Assembly: GCF_001638985.1 (NCBI RefSeq)
Contig: NW_017265139.1
Span: 186,001-250,000, forward strand
Source: Phycomyces blakesleeanus NRRL 1555(-)
Taxonomy: Eukaryota > Mucoromycota > Mucoromycetes > Mucorales > Phycomycetaceae
DNA length: 64,000 bases
Direction: 5' to 3'
Under the pieces are notes generated by a model. That model was not told the DNA's origin, did no database searches, and saw nothing but the letters and a program-made list of their open reading frames with translations. Shown here piece by piece: positions 45,945-59,364 of this stretch. Each line of letters starts with the position of its first letter. Position 1 is the stretch's first letter. The translations under genes were made by a program, and so were the position numbers.

Positions 45945-48647
45945 AAAGCTGCTCGTGAGATCGACTGGTTTGTTCCTCCTTCTGCCGTCATATCAAACAC
46001 TGGCAAAGGTTCCAATCCCTACGTTTGGTTCCCAGGCGGCAAGCTCAATACGTGCTACAACACCGTTGACCGACATGCTCTGACTCAACCTAATCAACCC
46101 GCACTTATCTGGGACTCTCCCGTCTCCAATTCAAAACGTGTATATACTTTTATACAATTGCTTGAACAAGTGTCTTGCATGGCCGGGGTATTGCGCGAGT
46201 ACGGGCTCAAAAAAGGCGACACTGCCTTGATTTATATGCCTATGGTTCCAGAAGCTGTTTTTGCCATCCTCGCATGCGCACGCCTTGGAGTTGTTCATTG
46301 TGTAGTATTTGGTAAATCGAGGCAAATTTATTTTAAATACAAAGTGAAACGAAGAACTAATACATTCGTACATCTTTTTCTTTTTTTTTTTCTCCTTCTT
46401 CTTCCTGCTAGGTGGTTTTGCTCCCAAGGAGCTAGCAAAACGTATCGATGCATGCGCCCCGAAAATTATCTTGACAGCCAGCTGTGGTATTGAACCTAAA
46501 CGTTCAATTCCATACAAACGTATTTATCACCAAAACAAAATAAATGACAAATAAGGAGAATCATCCTTTTTCATCCATTGTGGTACGGGACTAATTAGGT
46601 AACGCGCTTTCTATTTTTGTAGCCTTACTCGAAAGTGCCTTGGCAATGTCCAACCATAGAGTACCTATCAAAATCGTTCTTCAGCGCCCAGGGCAAGTTC
46701 AGGCAGAGATGAGCTATGACGCTGGAGATCGTGATTATGAAAAAGCAATGAAGGCTGTACGGGCTGAAGGAAGACATGTGAAACAATGCGAGGAAGTTGA
46801 TAGTGAGGATCCTCTATATATTCTTTACACAAGTGGTACAACCGGACAGCCAAAGGTAAGATTTGAGTGATAGGTATATATTTAGGCAAACAAACAAATA
46901 ACGCAAGGCTATAATCTATTTGAGTAAAGCTCGATATATATATGGCTTCATTATTTATATTTATATTAAACTTTGATTTATCGATAGGGTGTTGTCCGCT
47001 CTAATGGTGGGCATGCGGTTGCTTTACGTTGGACTATGAGTAGTATATTCGCAGTCAAAAAAGGCGAAACGATCTTTACCGCCAGTGACATTGGGTAAAT
47101 AAAACTATGATGTACCCAAAAAAAAATGTATTTAATACTTACAAAGTGTGTATGTGTATGTGTATTATCAGATGGGCTGTTAGCCACAGGTAAATAAATA
47201 ATATAATGGAGAGGACATGAACTATGTAGCTTGATATGTACGTAGGTTTTTTTTTTGGTGATGATGCTGACCAACATTCTTGGGGGTTTGCTTTGGTTTT
47301 GTTTTCTTTCAAAAAAAAATGCAGTTACACTATTTATGGTCCTCTATTGGCAGGTGCGACCACACTGCTGTACGAAGGTAAACCCATTCAAACTCCCGAT
47401 GCTGCTGCGTTCTGGCGTCTGGTTGCCGAATACAAGGTCAAGACTATGTTCACTGCACCTACAGCAGCCCGCGCTATTCGCCGTGCCGATTTACACGGAG
47501 ATCTTGCCAAGCATTATGATATCAGTAGTCTCAAGACTCTTTTCCTGGCCGGTGAGCGTAGTGATCCAGAGACTCTTCATTGGTGCCAGGCAATTGTTGG
47601 AGACAACTGTCGAGTGATCGACAACTACTGGAGTACTGAATGTAATGTTTAAACCATTTTGTTTTATTTCAAGTGTTTATAATAACTTTGGTTTTATGAT
47701 ATTAACATATGTATATTATTGTGATAAGTGGGCTCTCCTGTCACTGCTTTGTATGAAGGCGAACTTCCTTTACTTCCGGTCCGTATTGGATCAGCAGGAA
47801 AAAAAGTGGCTGGCTCAGACATTCGTATCTTGATGGAAGGCACCAACAAAGAGTCCACGAAACCCAATCAATTCGGAAACATTGTCCTCAAGCTGCCTCT
47901 TTCCCCTTCTGCATTCTCTACTCTCTGGGAGAATGAGGATGGCTACAGGGACAGTTATTTTACAAAATATCCCGGATACTTTGATACTGGTGATGCCGGT
48001 ATGATTGATGAGGACGGCTATGTGTACATTATGTCCAGAACAGATGATATTATTAATGTAGCAGGTAAGCATACATTTTACAAACATTGAATGGTTTATT
48101 AATTAATTTTATATATAATTATCTTATGATATCAGGGCATCGTCTTTCTACTGGTAATTTTTTGCTTTTGATACATAATACCTTTTTACAATATAATGCA
48201 ATATATATATATATATATATATTAATACGCGCGCGCGCGTGTGTGTGTTTACAAATAGGTACGATTGAAGAGATCTTAGCTTCTCATCCAAAGGTTGCCG
48301 AATGTTGCGTGGTTCCTATGCCCGACAAGCTTAAGGGACACATTCCGCTCGGTATTTTAGTCTTACAGTTTGAGAATGAAACTGAAGACACGGAAAAAAT
48401 TATTCAAGAGTTAATTGCAGCTACCAGACGAGATCTTGGAGCGATTGCATGTTTTGAACATGCAGTAATCGTCCGGAGACTTCCCAAAACAAGAAGTGGT
48501 AAAGTATTACGTCGTTCTGTAAGAGACATGGTTGAAGGAAAGGAAGTCAAGATCCCGGCAACTATTGAAGACGAAACTACCTTGGTAGAGATTGAGGATG
48601 CGTTACGTCTAGGGGGACTTTTGCCACAATTGAGAGCTCATCTTTAG
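45915..48647 (+). CDS. Short-chain acyl-CoA synthetase (propionyl-CoA synthetase/ACSS3-like)
   Basis: An ANL-family enzyme that activates propionate or acetate to the CoA thioester through an acyl-AMP. There are nine exons: 45915-46311, 46412-46519, 46623-46855, 46988-47094, 47172-47189, 47325-47641, 47729-48064, 48136-48153 and 48259-48647, giving 640 aa. Two exons are 18 nt. Motifs are GLKKGDTALIYMPMVPEA, LYILYTSGTTGQPKGVVR (P-loop), YWSTELGSPVTA, DTGDAGMIDEDGYVYIMSRT and the catalytic lysine in KTRSGKVLRR. The IEPKRSIPYKPLLESAL block and the STELGSP form favour the PrpE/ACSS3 branch over ACSS1/2. No strong mitochondrial presequence or terminal SKL is seen (end LPQLRAHL), so the compartment is unclear. 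Substrate preference is inferred. Confidence 0.93.
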
Positions 48648-49064
48648 ACAATTTATTTTCGCTCTCTACCTTTCTAAAATAAATAAACTTTAAATATTTT
48701 GTAAAATTATTAAAAATAAAAAATCTTTAATAAAAGAAAAAGAGGTGCTTGTAGACTGAACAAAGGAGAGGTACATTGAGTAAATAGTTTAATAAGCCAT
48801 CTAAAGAATACTCTGATTTTTTCTTTTTACGAAACAATATAAATTTTCCAATCGTTTTGTGCAATTTATGTACTTGACATTGATTGAATACTTTAGAATC
48901 ACACAAGAATTCTTTAAAAGGATTTTTTTAATTGTAATAAAAAAAAAACAAATGAAATGAAATGAAATGAAAACAAAGCATTCAACCCAGCACAACATTA
49001 GGCTAAAAGACCCCCAAGAAAAAAGAAACTTATCCATAATGTTTCTAATAAGTCATGTTTGTAC
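48648..49064. other. Convergent intergenic region
   Basis: About 415 bp of AT-rich sequence between convergent genes, with ATGAA repeats near 48952-48972. It presumably holds both 3' untranslated regions and polyadenylation sites. Confidence 0.5.
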
Positions 49065-50102
49065 TCACCGTTTTATTTGAATTGGCTCGTCTTTATAGAT
49101 ATCATTAGTAGCAATAAAATCTCTCAGTGCTGCTTTGTAAGCAGCCGGCTCAGTACTATATATGTCCATATGAAGTGCTCTCTTGAAACGTAGAAAAGTA
49201 GATGGTGCAGTCGCTTCTTTAGCCAACGCGTGCATGTGTTCGACTGGGACAATTTCATCGTTGTCTGACGATAGAAAAAGTATGGGTGATTTGATGTCTC
49301 GGATGGTATCTTTACTAGGCCAATGATTCCACAGGAACTTTTTGGCTAGGTAAGGGTATGGTGAGTAGCGCGGATAGAGTGCTTGGACCATGTCCTTGAT
49401 ACTTGTGTAAGTATTTTCGATGATTAGCCCGCAAACATGTGAATGTGACGATGATTGTGTTGCGGTCTTCTCAATTTGAGCAGCGAGGCCAATAGCTACA
49501 CTGCCTCCTAGACTGTGTCCGTAAAGGTAAACAGACTGGTCTGGAAAAAGAGAAAGTGTGTGATCGAGAATAGCTTTGCTATCAATCATTAAACCTTTTT
49601 CAGTAGCTGACCCTTCACTGCTCCCAAATCCTCGATAGGATATCCCTACAATGGTCAAGTCAGGAACAGCGTCAAGAATGACTTTAAATAAATCAAAGCG
49701 GTCGATCATATTGCCGGCATTGCCCTGGAAATATACCAACACGGGCCCTTTGGCGTGTGGTGTTCTTTGGACAATAAACCCTCTTAATTTCTTCTTGTCT
49801 GGTGTTACAATTTCTTGTTCGCGTACATGAAAGTTTTGTGAGATTACGGGAACATATGGTTGGTGTCGAGAGCCGTACGGAATGTAGCCCATGTAGATGA
49901 GCTTGTTCTGAAACGCCACCATCACAAGACACTAAAAATGAGCTGTTATTAACACCAAATAATAATAAAACAATATAAAGAGTTGGCTTACTTTGTAGGC
50001 ATACAAGCCTAGTGGGACTCCTGTAACAATCAAGGCAGCCTTGGCAAGCGTAGAAAGTTGACGTCGGGCGGGATGTGTGACGAGTGTCTGGTACCGAAAC
50101 AT
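49065..50102 (-). CDS. Alpha/beta hydrolase, ABHD13/Bem46-like membrane protein
   Basis: Two exons, 50102-49992 and 49931-49065, give 325 aa. An N-terminal membrane anchor spans about residues 20-45 (ALIVTGVPLGLYAYKCLVMVAF). The hydrolase fold follows, with FQGNAGN (oxyanion region), GISYRGFGSSEG, the nucleophile elbow YGHSLGGS, the acid in SSDNDEIVP, and the catalytic histidine in RALHMDI. This order and spacing match ABHD13 and fungal Bem46, which sit on internal membranes and whose substrates are not established. It diverges from the PP2C gene at 50503. Confidence 0.9.
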
Positions 50103-50230
50103 GTTTGATTAATATATACAAACTAGTGTAAGAATGTTAAAGAAGTTGACGCCTTGATTTGGCGGAATCTTAAAATTTTATTCAGTACTGATATGGGTCT
50201 GTATATTATATTAATCAAAGCAGAAAAATA

Positions 50231-50275
50231 GAAATAAAATAAAATAAAATAAAATAAAATAAAATAAAATAAAAA
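50231..50275. repeat. (AAAAT)n tract in a divergent promoter
   Basis: Nine or so AAAAT units lie in the 400-bp gap between the ABHD13-like gene and the PP2C gene. A CCAAT box-like sequence (GACCAATCAT) follows near 50353. Confidence 0.7.
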
Positions 50276-50502
50276 GTTGTAAAGGGAGGGGGGAGAGAAA
50301 TAGGGCGGACACCATATGAAAAAGTAGCCTAAAAGAGGACAATAGGAAGTCCGACCAATCATGATCGTCGGTCGTGACTAGGATTGAGGCCAGACTAGGA
50401 TGTGTGATGTAACCCAGCAGAAAAGACGGGCACTCTTTTTAGATCGATGGCCTAAAAGTTTCAATCTTTTCAGCTTTGTTTTCTGCTATTTTTTTGAGAC
50501 TT

Positions 50503-51904
50503 ATGGGCCAAACACTTTCAGAACCTATTACGATAAAGACCTCTGATGAAGGCAGCGATAAACGGCTCACGTACGCTGTATCCTCTATGCAGGGCTGGAG
50601 AATGAGTAAGACCGTGTCACAAACAAAGAGGATTTTTTGTTCTATTTTATTTTATTACCATACTATATGGCTTTGTAGTTTTATTAAACTAATTATTTCC
50701 AAAAATGAAACAAAAATATAGCTATGGAGGATTCTCATACAATTATCCCAACATACAAAGACACACACGCAAGTTTCTTTGCTGTGTATGATGGACACGG
50801 AGGCGATTTAGCGGCAAAATACAGCGGAGAGCATCTACACGAGATCCTATTTCGGTCCCAGGCCTTTAGGCGACATAATTACCGGGATGCATTAAAAAGA
50901 AGTTATTTTACGATTGATGAACAAATGCGACGAGGTAATAAATAAAGGAAATAAAGGGAAGAATTGAATACATTCTTCGACAATGTAATTTGTATTAATA
51001 AGATTATGTAGATCCATTGTTTGCCAACGATCTGTCTGGATGTACGGCCGTTTCTGCCCTGTTAACTGAGGATAACGTGTTGTTTGTGGTATGAGAAAAC
51101 CGATGTATTTGTGGTTAGCAATGAACACAGGTTCTGTAATTAGGCTAATGCGGGAGATTCACGGGCTATTATCAGCACAACCAAGGGAAAGGCTATTCCA
51201 TTATCGCACGATCATAAACCAACCCTTAAGCAAGAGCATTTTAGAATAACACAGGCAGGCGACTATGTTGAATTTGGTCGAGTGAATGGTAAGAGGGTAA
51301 TTAAATAGGACAAAGTTGTATATAATGGAAGCAAATATAATTAACCGGGAAATTTTTTTTAAAAAAAAATTATCAGGAAGTCTAGCATTATCAAGAGCCT
51401 TGGGTGATTTTGAATTCAAGAAAAACTCACAGCTTCCACCTGAAAAGCAAGCTGTAACAGGTAAGAAAAAAAATTGGTCGTTTTTGACTGGCTATCAATT
51501 TTCTGAATGACCCTAATTCTGTAATCTTTTTGTCTTTTAAAAAAAATCTAGCTGACCCCGATATTACTGAGCATGAACTCACAGATTATGACGAGTTTAT
51601 GGTAATTGCATGCGATGGTATCTGGGATTGCATGACAAGTCAAGAAGTGGTTGACTTTGTACGACAACACCTCAGAGATCGAATGAAAATCAAGGATATT
51701 TGTGAGGCACTTTTAGACAACTGCCTCGCAGATGAGGTTACCAATACTGGTATTGGATGTGATAATATGACAGTAATAATTGTGGGTTTCTTGCGCAAAC
51801 GTACGTTGAATGGGTGGTATGATTGGATGGCCAAAAAGGAACCATTTAAAGCACCTTCATTAGAGCCTCATCGAGTACATCTTAACAGCTCTCCCCAAAA
51901 ATAA
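50503..51904 (+). CDS. Protein phosphatase 2C (PTC2/PTC3 type)
   Basis: A Mg2+/Mn2+-dependent Ser/Thr phosphatase of the PPM family, which in fungi acts on stress MAP kinases and checkpoint kinases. There are six exons: 50503-50605, 50722-50934, 51012-51088, 51144-51288, 51377-51460 and 51552-51904, giving 324 aa. It begins MGQTLSEPIT, a typical N-myristoylation start of this subfamily. Motifs in order are GWRMTMEDSH, AVYDGHGGD, LSGCTAVSAL, ANAGDSRAI, SHDHKP, LALSRALGDFEFK, VIACDGIWDCM and GIGCDNMTVIIV. All metal-binding acids are present. It converges on CET1, only 84 bp apart. Confidence 0.95.
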
Positions 51905-51988
51905 TTTTTACAAACCTCTTTATACTAGTTTTTCTTCTTCTTCTTTCCTTCTTCCCCTTTTCTTTCTTTCTTTCTTTCTTTGTTCTTT

Positions 51989-53479
51989 TTAAAGCCTTCG
52001 AGCACTCTGGCTCAAAAGGCGAATGTTATTGACAAACCTTTCTATCATTTGTACATAACCCGATCGAGGCTTATTTCCTTCTTTCTTCTTTTCAGCAAGT
52101 AAATTGGCATCCACAAACTCAATTTCAAGTTCATGACGCATTTCTTCATTCTTTTCCTATTGAGTTTATACAAATTAGTTAATCATAATAATAATAATAA
52201 TAAAAAATAAATAACGATCTTTATTATCGTGGTAACTCACGGGTGCTCCTTTGACTTGAGTGAGATCAAAGGTAAATCCTCCGTGAGTGTAGGAAAGTCT
52301 ATCTTTGTGGCGTTCATGAGAGAGCTCGGTTTCGGGTTTTTTGCCTAGAATAGTTGTGAACAATCACGTATTTAGTATTGGGATTTTTAATTGGATATCT
52401 ATAAATTAGAGAATACTTGCGTGGAATTTCAAGGTTCACAGATATCCTATAGTCAAGGGCGTTGGCTGGCGAGTGTATATTAAGATCAGCCAGGCGTTTC
52501 TTTTCTATAATTCCATTGGGTACAACCTAACGAATAATAACCATAAATATCGTCATTTTCATAAGTGTATACACATTAGTATTTAAACTTCATATTGTGT
52601 TATAATCCATTATGTTCCAATATATACATATGTAAATATAATATAAAATAAAATAAAATCATGCTATCCAATGCTATTCAATGTTATCCCATGTCGCGTC
52701 GTTATATTATTATATGTATACTTATTCATTACCTTTCCTGTCTGTTGATCTGTTGTTACTCTAATATTATTTCGTGATTGAGGTAAAGGGAAGAAACGAT
52801 CTGTTTCCCTAGTGTGTTTGTAGGCTATTCGTTCTCCCTGTTTAAATGATAATTGAGCGTTAGTAAGGTTTTATACACTTATTACCAGTATTCTTTTTTA
52901 TTATCATCATTGTTTTGGGACCGGATAAGCACTTACTTTATAATCTTTTACTTGGGACTTGTTGGTTCGATCGTTCAAAAGTTGATTAAAATGCTTATGT
53001 TGTTCGAGTGGCATGTCAGATTCGAATTTGAATGAATAATTATGATTTGGATTCAAAACTATTGTTTGATTTTAGATCAGTCGAGATCAGACTACAGCAT
53101 ACGTATACTTTGTTTACGCTTTTATTTTACTTCAAAAAAATCTTGTTTTTTACCTGTCTCTGTAAGAGCACCGATGTTAAGGCGGCTATTAGTATGCCTG
53201 TCAATAAATACACCCATCTTTGCTTCAATCTGCAATGTATTAAATTTTGTTCATTCTCGCTTTATTTTCATTTTCTCCATCAGATTTGATGTGTTACTTG
53301 CTTACTTCTACATTTTCTTGGCTACAGTAATCCCAAAGGAAATCTCCAATGTAACGAGTGATATCATCCACTGGTCTAATGTTAAATATCGAAGGTTCTC
53401 GTGGAATTTCCACATGAGGGCGCTTTGATTGTGATACTTCGGTGGTTTCTGGAAAAGCGCGCTTTCTTTCGTTTTCCAT
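51989..53479 (-). CDS. CET1: mRNA 5'-triphosphatase, capping-enzyme beta subunit
   Basis: CET1 removes the gamma-phosphate of nascent mRNA, the first capping step, with the fungal triphosphate-tunnel fold that animals lack. There are seven exons: 53479-53306, 53229-53154, 53058-52937, 52837-52733, 52526-52421, 52344-52241 and 52156-51989, giving 284 aa. Landmarks are the N-terminal YIGDFLWDYC and the first tunnel strand VEIEAKMG with the paired glutamates. KFESDMPLEQHKHFNQLLN, DYRISVNLEIP and the last metal-binding strand ELEIEF follow. It is shorter than yeast Cet1 (549), lacking the long N-terminal extension, as is common in other fungi. Intron 5 must use a GC donor: the nearby GT site shifts the frame into an early stop. 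Confidence 0.92.
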
Positions 53480-55823
53480 TTAAAGTATAAATTAGAAATT
53501 GGAAAGAGAGAAAGAGATAGGGTATGTTGGTGGTGGTTGTTCGCATAAAAGACTCGCACAAGCCACTGTGGTATGGCTCCGCTGCGGCTGAGATACTAGT
53601 GTCGCACCAAATCTTTACAAGAAGGCTCGACAAAAGATGTGAAGGATCTGAGCCTGTCACAGCTCCATACAAACAAACAAAAAAGATGTGAAGGAAATGA
53701 ATTGTTTGTATATTAATTTATTGAATATCTCTTAAAGGTCCAATTGCTTTTTTTTTGCCTATTAAAAAGACATGAAACAATTATTAAGATTTAAGAAAGA
53801 TTTTAGATAAGCTTTTTACACAAAAAAATAGAAACAAATATTTGTAAGAAATAAATAGATTACTATTTCATGGTAAATACGACAGTTTTTGTTTGTAGGG
53901 AGCTTTGTACTAAAGGGGGTTGGTGAACCTCTATTGCTGCGAAACAAAAGAGGATGTCAGGGCTTTTGTTTTGGAACTTATTTGTTATATAATGTTTCTG
54001 AGAGTTTTGTATTTTCTAAAGGTAAATACGATAGCTGGCGATAGCGCAAACTTGTCACATAAGCGCAAACCTTTGCAATTAAGTACTTTATAGTATATTC
54101 TATTGGACAATTGTTTCTCTTTTGGAAAATCGCAAGATACAAAAAAAAAGACTCATTAAAATAAAGAGAGCAAAGAATCTTTTAAAATATTTTTTATGTT
54201 GTGACATGATATCCCAATGTTTTACTAATGGAATTTCTCGGTTGAAATCTTGGAAGTGTCTGAGGCACTAAATAAAGCTTATGACATGTTAAGGGAAGAT
54301 TTATTTTATAGGCCCATCTGCCTATAATGTTCCTTTAGTGTTCTGGTAAACGGATAGATTAAGATTAGACACTTATTATGGTGTAGTTTTTAAATGTCGC
54401 AGCTATAGTATTGGATTGAAATGAGTATTTGTTTTCAATGGGCCTTATTCTTATTGCTCTTCCCCTTATTATTTTTTCTTCTTCACTGGAAGCAAGTGAG
54501 TTTTGTTAATGGCTCTTTCAGTTCAGATTTTAAGTTCAGATTTATGCATCATTTTCTCATTTTATTTATTCTTTCTTTTATCACAGCTTACAGCATCTAT
54601 ATTTAATAATACCAATAAATAAGAATCGTAATTTATTTCAAAAGTAGATAGACAACGTAGAAAAGTATCATTGTTTTGGTACACTATGGTAAGAAGAAAA
54701 AAAGAAGAAGAGTTTAGTAGGAATTTTCTTTTACAAATTACACCCCTAAATACGCATTTTCTGTATTTATTCTTAGAAAGCAAAGTCAGAATTGTAGCAT
54801 ATAGATACAATTTAAGTGATTATAGCTAGGGAGTACCATATGATTAGTACTTACGAACTGCGGCTTCAATGTCAAAGAGAAAACGATATTGTTAGCAAAA
54901 ATAAAAACAAGTTCCATATTTAGAAATCTCACAAGTCCAAAAAAGCGCATCTGGCTTTTAACCCCGTAAATAAAAATTCGGAGAATTGTGTAAATTTACA
55001 CATATTTCCATATTTAATGGATAGCGGATCTGTGTCTAACATTTTTATATACCGAAACTCCTATGTCAAAAACTTTAAATTCAACAAATGCAAATATAGA
55101 ATCATTATATAATACAAACACTGCCTAAATATACGTAGTAGCACTTTTAGGCTGTTTAAATATGAGTTTAAAAATACCACTTTTTACGTTAATTTTAACG
55201 TATCTTTGAGCAAGAAAAAAAAACCCCCTCATTTTTTCTTTTCCTTTTCAAAAAAATGGAACGTATAGACTGAAACAAATTCAAACCCCATTTGAGATTT
55301 GGTCGATTTTCTTTTTCTTTTTTAAAAATTTGCACTATATTCCTACCCTCTATTATTACATAGCTGCAAATTCGTTACTGAAATTTAACCGTAGCTACGA
55401 TCCTTATCCAATAGGAGGGAGAGTTGAAAAAAAAGAGAGGGGGTGGGAAACCTGTATAGGATGTGAGTAAAGCACATAAAACATACACACACATATAAAT
55501 GGACCAGCAAGAAAAGAGGGGATTGTGGAAATTTGTGGGGTTATTTAGCAGACGAAATAATGAAAAAAGATTTGAGATTCCCTTTCTATATTCACAAACA
55601 GAAAGAGGAAGGAAAAGAAGAGGAAAGATAAAGAGGGATTATAAAAAGAAGAAGAAGAAGAAGAAGAAGAAGAAGAAGATAGAGTTAGATAAAGAGAGAG
55701 AAAGAGAGAGAGAGAAAAGGTACAAAAATCCAACGGCAAAAAAAAAGAAGAAGGCATATTTGTTGGCCGTGGCATTAACACTAAAAAAATAAATTCAAGC
55801 TGTGCATCTATATTATATTTTTT
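53480..55823. other. Intergenic region between CET1 and RHO1
   Basis: No supported gene. A perfect 16-bp palindrome (TGTGTAAATTTACACA) lies at 54987-55002, and a TACGTTAA/TTAACGTA inverted repeat at 55185-55202. The 55499-55792 frame is mostly Lys/Glu/Arg from a (GAA)n and GA-rich tract. I regard it as low-complexity noise. Confidence 0.5.
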
Positions 55824-56905
<1,082 letters not shown>

Positions 56906-56999
56906 CTGCAAAGAATAGAGGAAGAAAAAGAAGAAAGGGGGCAGGATGAGTTTAGATGAGTCATCATCTCCTTTGAATGAGCAACCGCAAGAGCAATCT

Positions 57000-57845
57000 T
57001 GGTCAATGAAGTCAAGCCTTTTTATTTTATTTTTATTTTTTCCTTCTTCTTTAAAGTTGACCAGGTTGACTTGTAATTGAGATTGCTTATTTATTTGTAT
57101 TGTTTTTTTTTATTTATTTATTTATTTATTTATTTGCATTTGTATTTGATGTATGTATATATATATATATATATGTATGTGTATATGTATATGTATATAT
57201 CATCTCTGTATTAATATATATATATATATATTTTATATACACATACATATATATATATATGTGTGTGTCTCTCTCTCTCTTTTTTTTTCTCTCTCTTTCT
57301 CTCTGGGTGTGTATATGTCTTATGTGCGTCTTTTATACATTTTATGTATAGTTGTCTTATTTATCCTATTGTATTTATTTTTTATTATTTTTTATTTATT
57401 TACCTTTAAGAGTGGAGTTGAAAGAAGTTTGGTAGAAAAAGGAGGCAACGGTCTGAACACTAAACGCTGAATGACCATCATTTGGGAGACTATTTACACC
57501 CTCAATTCTGATTGGATACAACTATCTGCACCACCTATTCAGCCGTGACGTATGTTATTTGTGTCCGCAGGTCGGGCATTCCAGGGACGCCCATCCTTAC
57601 AAGACAGGACAGAACAACCCAAGGCGATATAAATATATAAATATATGTCTAATTATATTATCTTATGTTACGCTGTTTTATGAAATAATATAATATGATA
57701 CAATAGTATCTGATACTAATATCAATGCATCTTTAGACCTTTCAAAAAACAGAGCAGAATAAATTATTAATTGGGATATTAAATGACTCACTCACACACA
57801 GGCACACACAAATGAGAAAGATATTAAGTGTGTCTATGTGTGAGG

Positions 57846-57883
<38 letters not shown>

Positions 57884-58802
57884 AAAAAAAATATGATCTT
57901 GGCTGGAGAAATTTTGTGCACAAAATGAGCCACACCTGTTACTATACAGAACATGGTTGCTTTTTTGTTTGAAATGAATAATGGTTATTTTCGATAAAGT
58001 ATTGTCAAATGCATTTATTACATACTATCCCTAAAAGCTCTCTCTCTCTCTCTAGCTATCTACCTCTTTTGTTTCTTTCTTTTATATATATATCTTTTGG
58101 ATCGCTTTTAAATCCAACTATATAATGTGTGCTCTTTAAGAGAGAAAAAAAATGAGTTGGAATGCTAAAGTAGTTGTCTTGTCTATCTGATATTTTTCTT
58201 TTTAAAGAACAAAATGAGCACAAAGTACAGAGAATATTAAAAGGGTGGGAATGCACACATGCAAAAAAAAGAGAATAGAATATCGTTATTCAATACCTTA
58301 CTTTCTCTCTCTCAATAAACATATAATCCAAATATTGTCCATGAAACGTAGGACTAAGAATTAACTTATGTGTGGGACAAAATTGAGATGGAAATACTAT
58401 ATATACACTTTGGTAATATATTGATAAACCAATTTCTTTATACATGTAGATATAAAATATTTATATATTATTATTATTAACAAGTATTGGTAGTGATTTA
58501 TTACTAAATGGAATACAAAAAAAAAGAAGCAGGACTCATTCAGCTTCGATTCCTTTCCTTCTTTTTTTCTTTCATTTTTTTTGTGGGTATTGATTACAGT
58601 CATAAAGGCAAATTTTATGTTCTAAAGTTAAAAATAATAATAATTGTAATAGCTATTACAACCATAAGAGAAAAAACTGGAAAACAAAAGGCTTGATTTG
58701 TTTGGTACTATGATTGCAATACGTATAATTTGGTATAGATATAATGTGGATCTGAGAAAGGTATTTTTTCTTTCTTTCTTTCTATCTTCTCTTCTTTTTC
58801 GT
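57000..58802. other. RHO1 upstream and intergenic region
   Basis: Repeats dominate 57100-57310 (TTTA, TATG and CT runs). A GTGACGTA element lies at 57545-57552 and an inverted CCAAT-like ATTGG near 57511, consistent with a distal RHO1 promoter and a leader of several hundred bases. A (GA)n tract lies at 57849-57879. No gene is recognised. Confidence 0.45.
57545..57552. promoter_or_regulatory. GTGACGTA element upstream of RHO1
   Basis: A TGACGTA-type site about 640 bp upstream of the RHO1 ATG. The distance is longer than at other genes here and would fit a leader intron or long 5' untranslated region. Confidence 0.35.
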
Positions 58803-59039
58803 TTAAAGAAGGGTTGCAAGGTGAGGGTTGAGTGCTGTGACTACGCGATAGACTGAAGGATCGGCAGTGAGAGCGTTGATCAAAGAGCTGTCAGCAAGGA
58901 AATCATTCAGTGGGGTCTCATGGTTATCTAATACATATAGTAGTTGTAGCAATTAAATCAGTAAATTAACCGATTGCTTATTTGTCTTTATAGAACATGT
59001 AATTGTAATTATATAATAGCAAGAGCAATATAGTACTCC

Positions 59040-59070
<31 letters not shown>

Positions 59071-59289
59071 AAAAAAAAACTTACAGACAGCTGAGAAGGC
59101 TGTAGTGGTAATGGTGGTGGTAATGGTGGATAGGACGGTTTCAGTGACAGTTTCCTGGACACCTAGTACAACAACATCATAAGTCGTGCCACCAATAACA
59201 CCTTCTTCGGTATATGTGGTCACGGTGCCCTGGGCAGTGGCCAAGGCAATGATGGCGGCAAGGCTAGAGACAACGGCAAGAAACTTCAT
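58803..59289 (-). CDS. Small secreted Thr-rich protein
   Basis: Two exons, 59289-59085 and 58927-58803, give 109 aa. The first 19 residues (MKFLAVVSSLAAIIALATA) form a clear signal peptide with an Ala-x-Ala cleavage site. The mature part is Thr/Val-rich (TVTETVLSTITTTITTTAF) and ends with LADSSLINALTADPSVYRV and a hydrophobic tail. No cysteine remains in the mature chain, so it is not a cysteine-rich effector. There is no known domain. A TATA box-like CTATATAAG on the coding strand lies about 70 bp upstream, suggesting a strongly regulated gene. It could be a cell-wall or surface protein. Confidence 0.75.
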
Positions 59290-59355
59290 TTGACGGTAGA
59301 AAACGAAAAAGAAAAAGGTAGCTGGGATGTCTACACTGATCCAATGATTCGAGTT

Positions 59356-59364
59356 CTTATATAG
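59356..59364 (-). promoter_or_regulatory. TATA box of the small secreted protein gene
   Basis: CTATATAAG on the minus strand, 67-75 bp upstream of the start codon. It is a good TATA consensus at a plausible distance. Confidence 0.6.

Noticed and set aside
55499..55792. 98-codon frame rich in Lys, Glu and Arg
   Set aside because: Most of it is a (GAA)n and GA-rich simple repeat. The non-repeat part matches nothing.
57100..57470. Tyr/Ile-rich frames in the RHO1 upstream region
   Set aside because: They are translations of TATG, TTTA and CT microsatellites.
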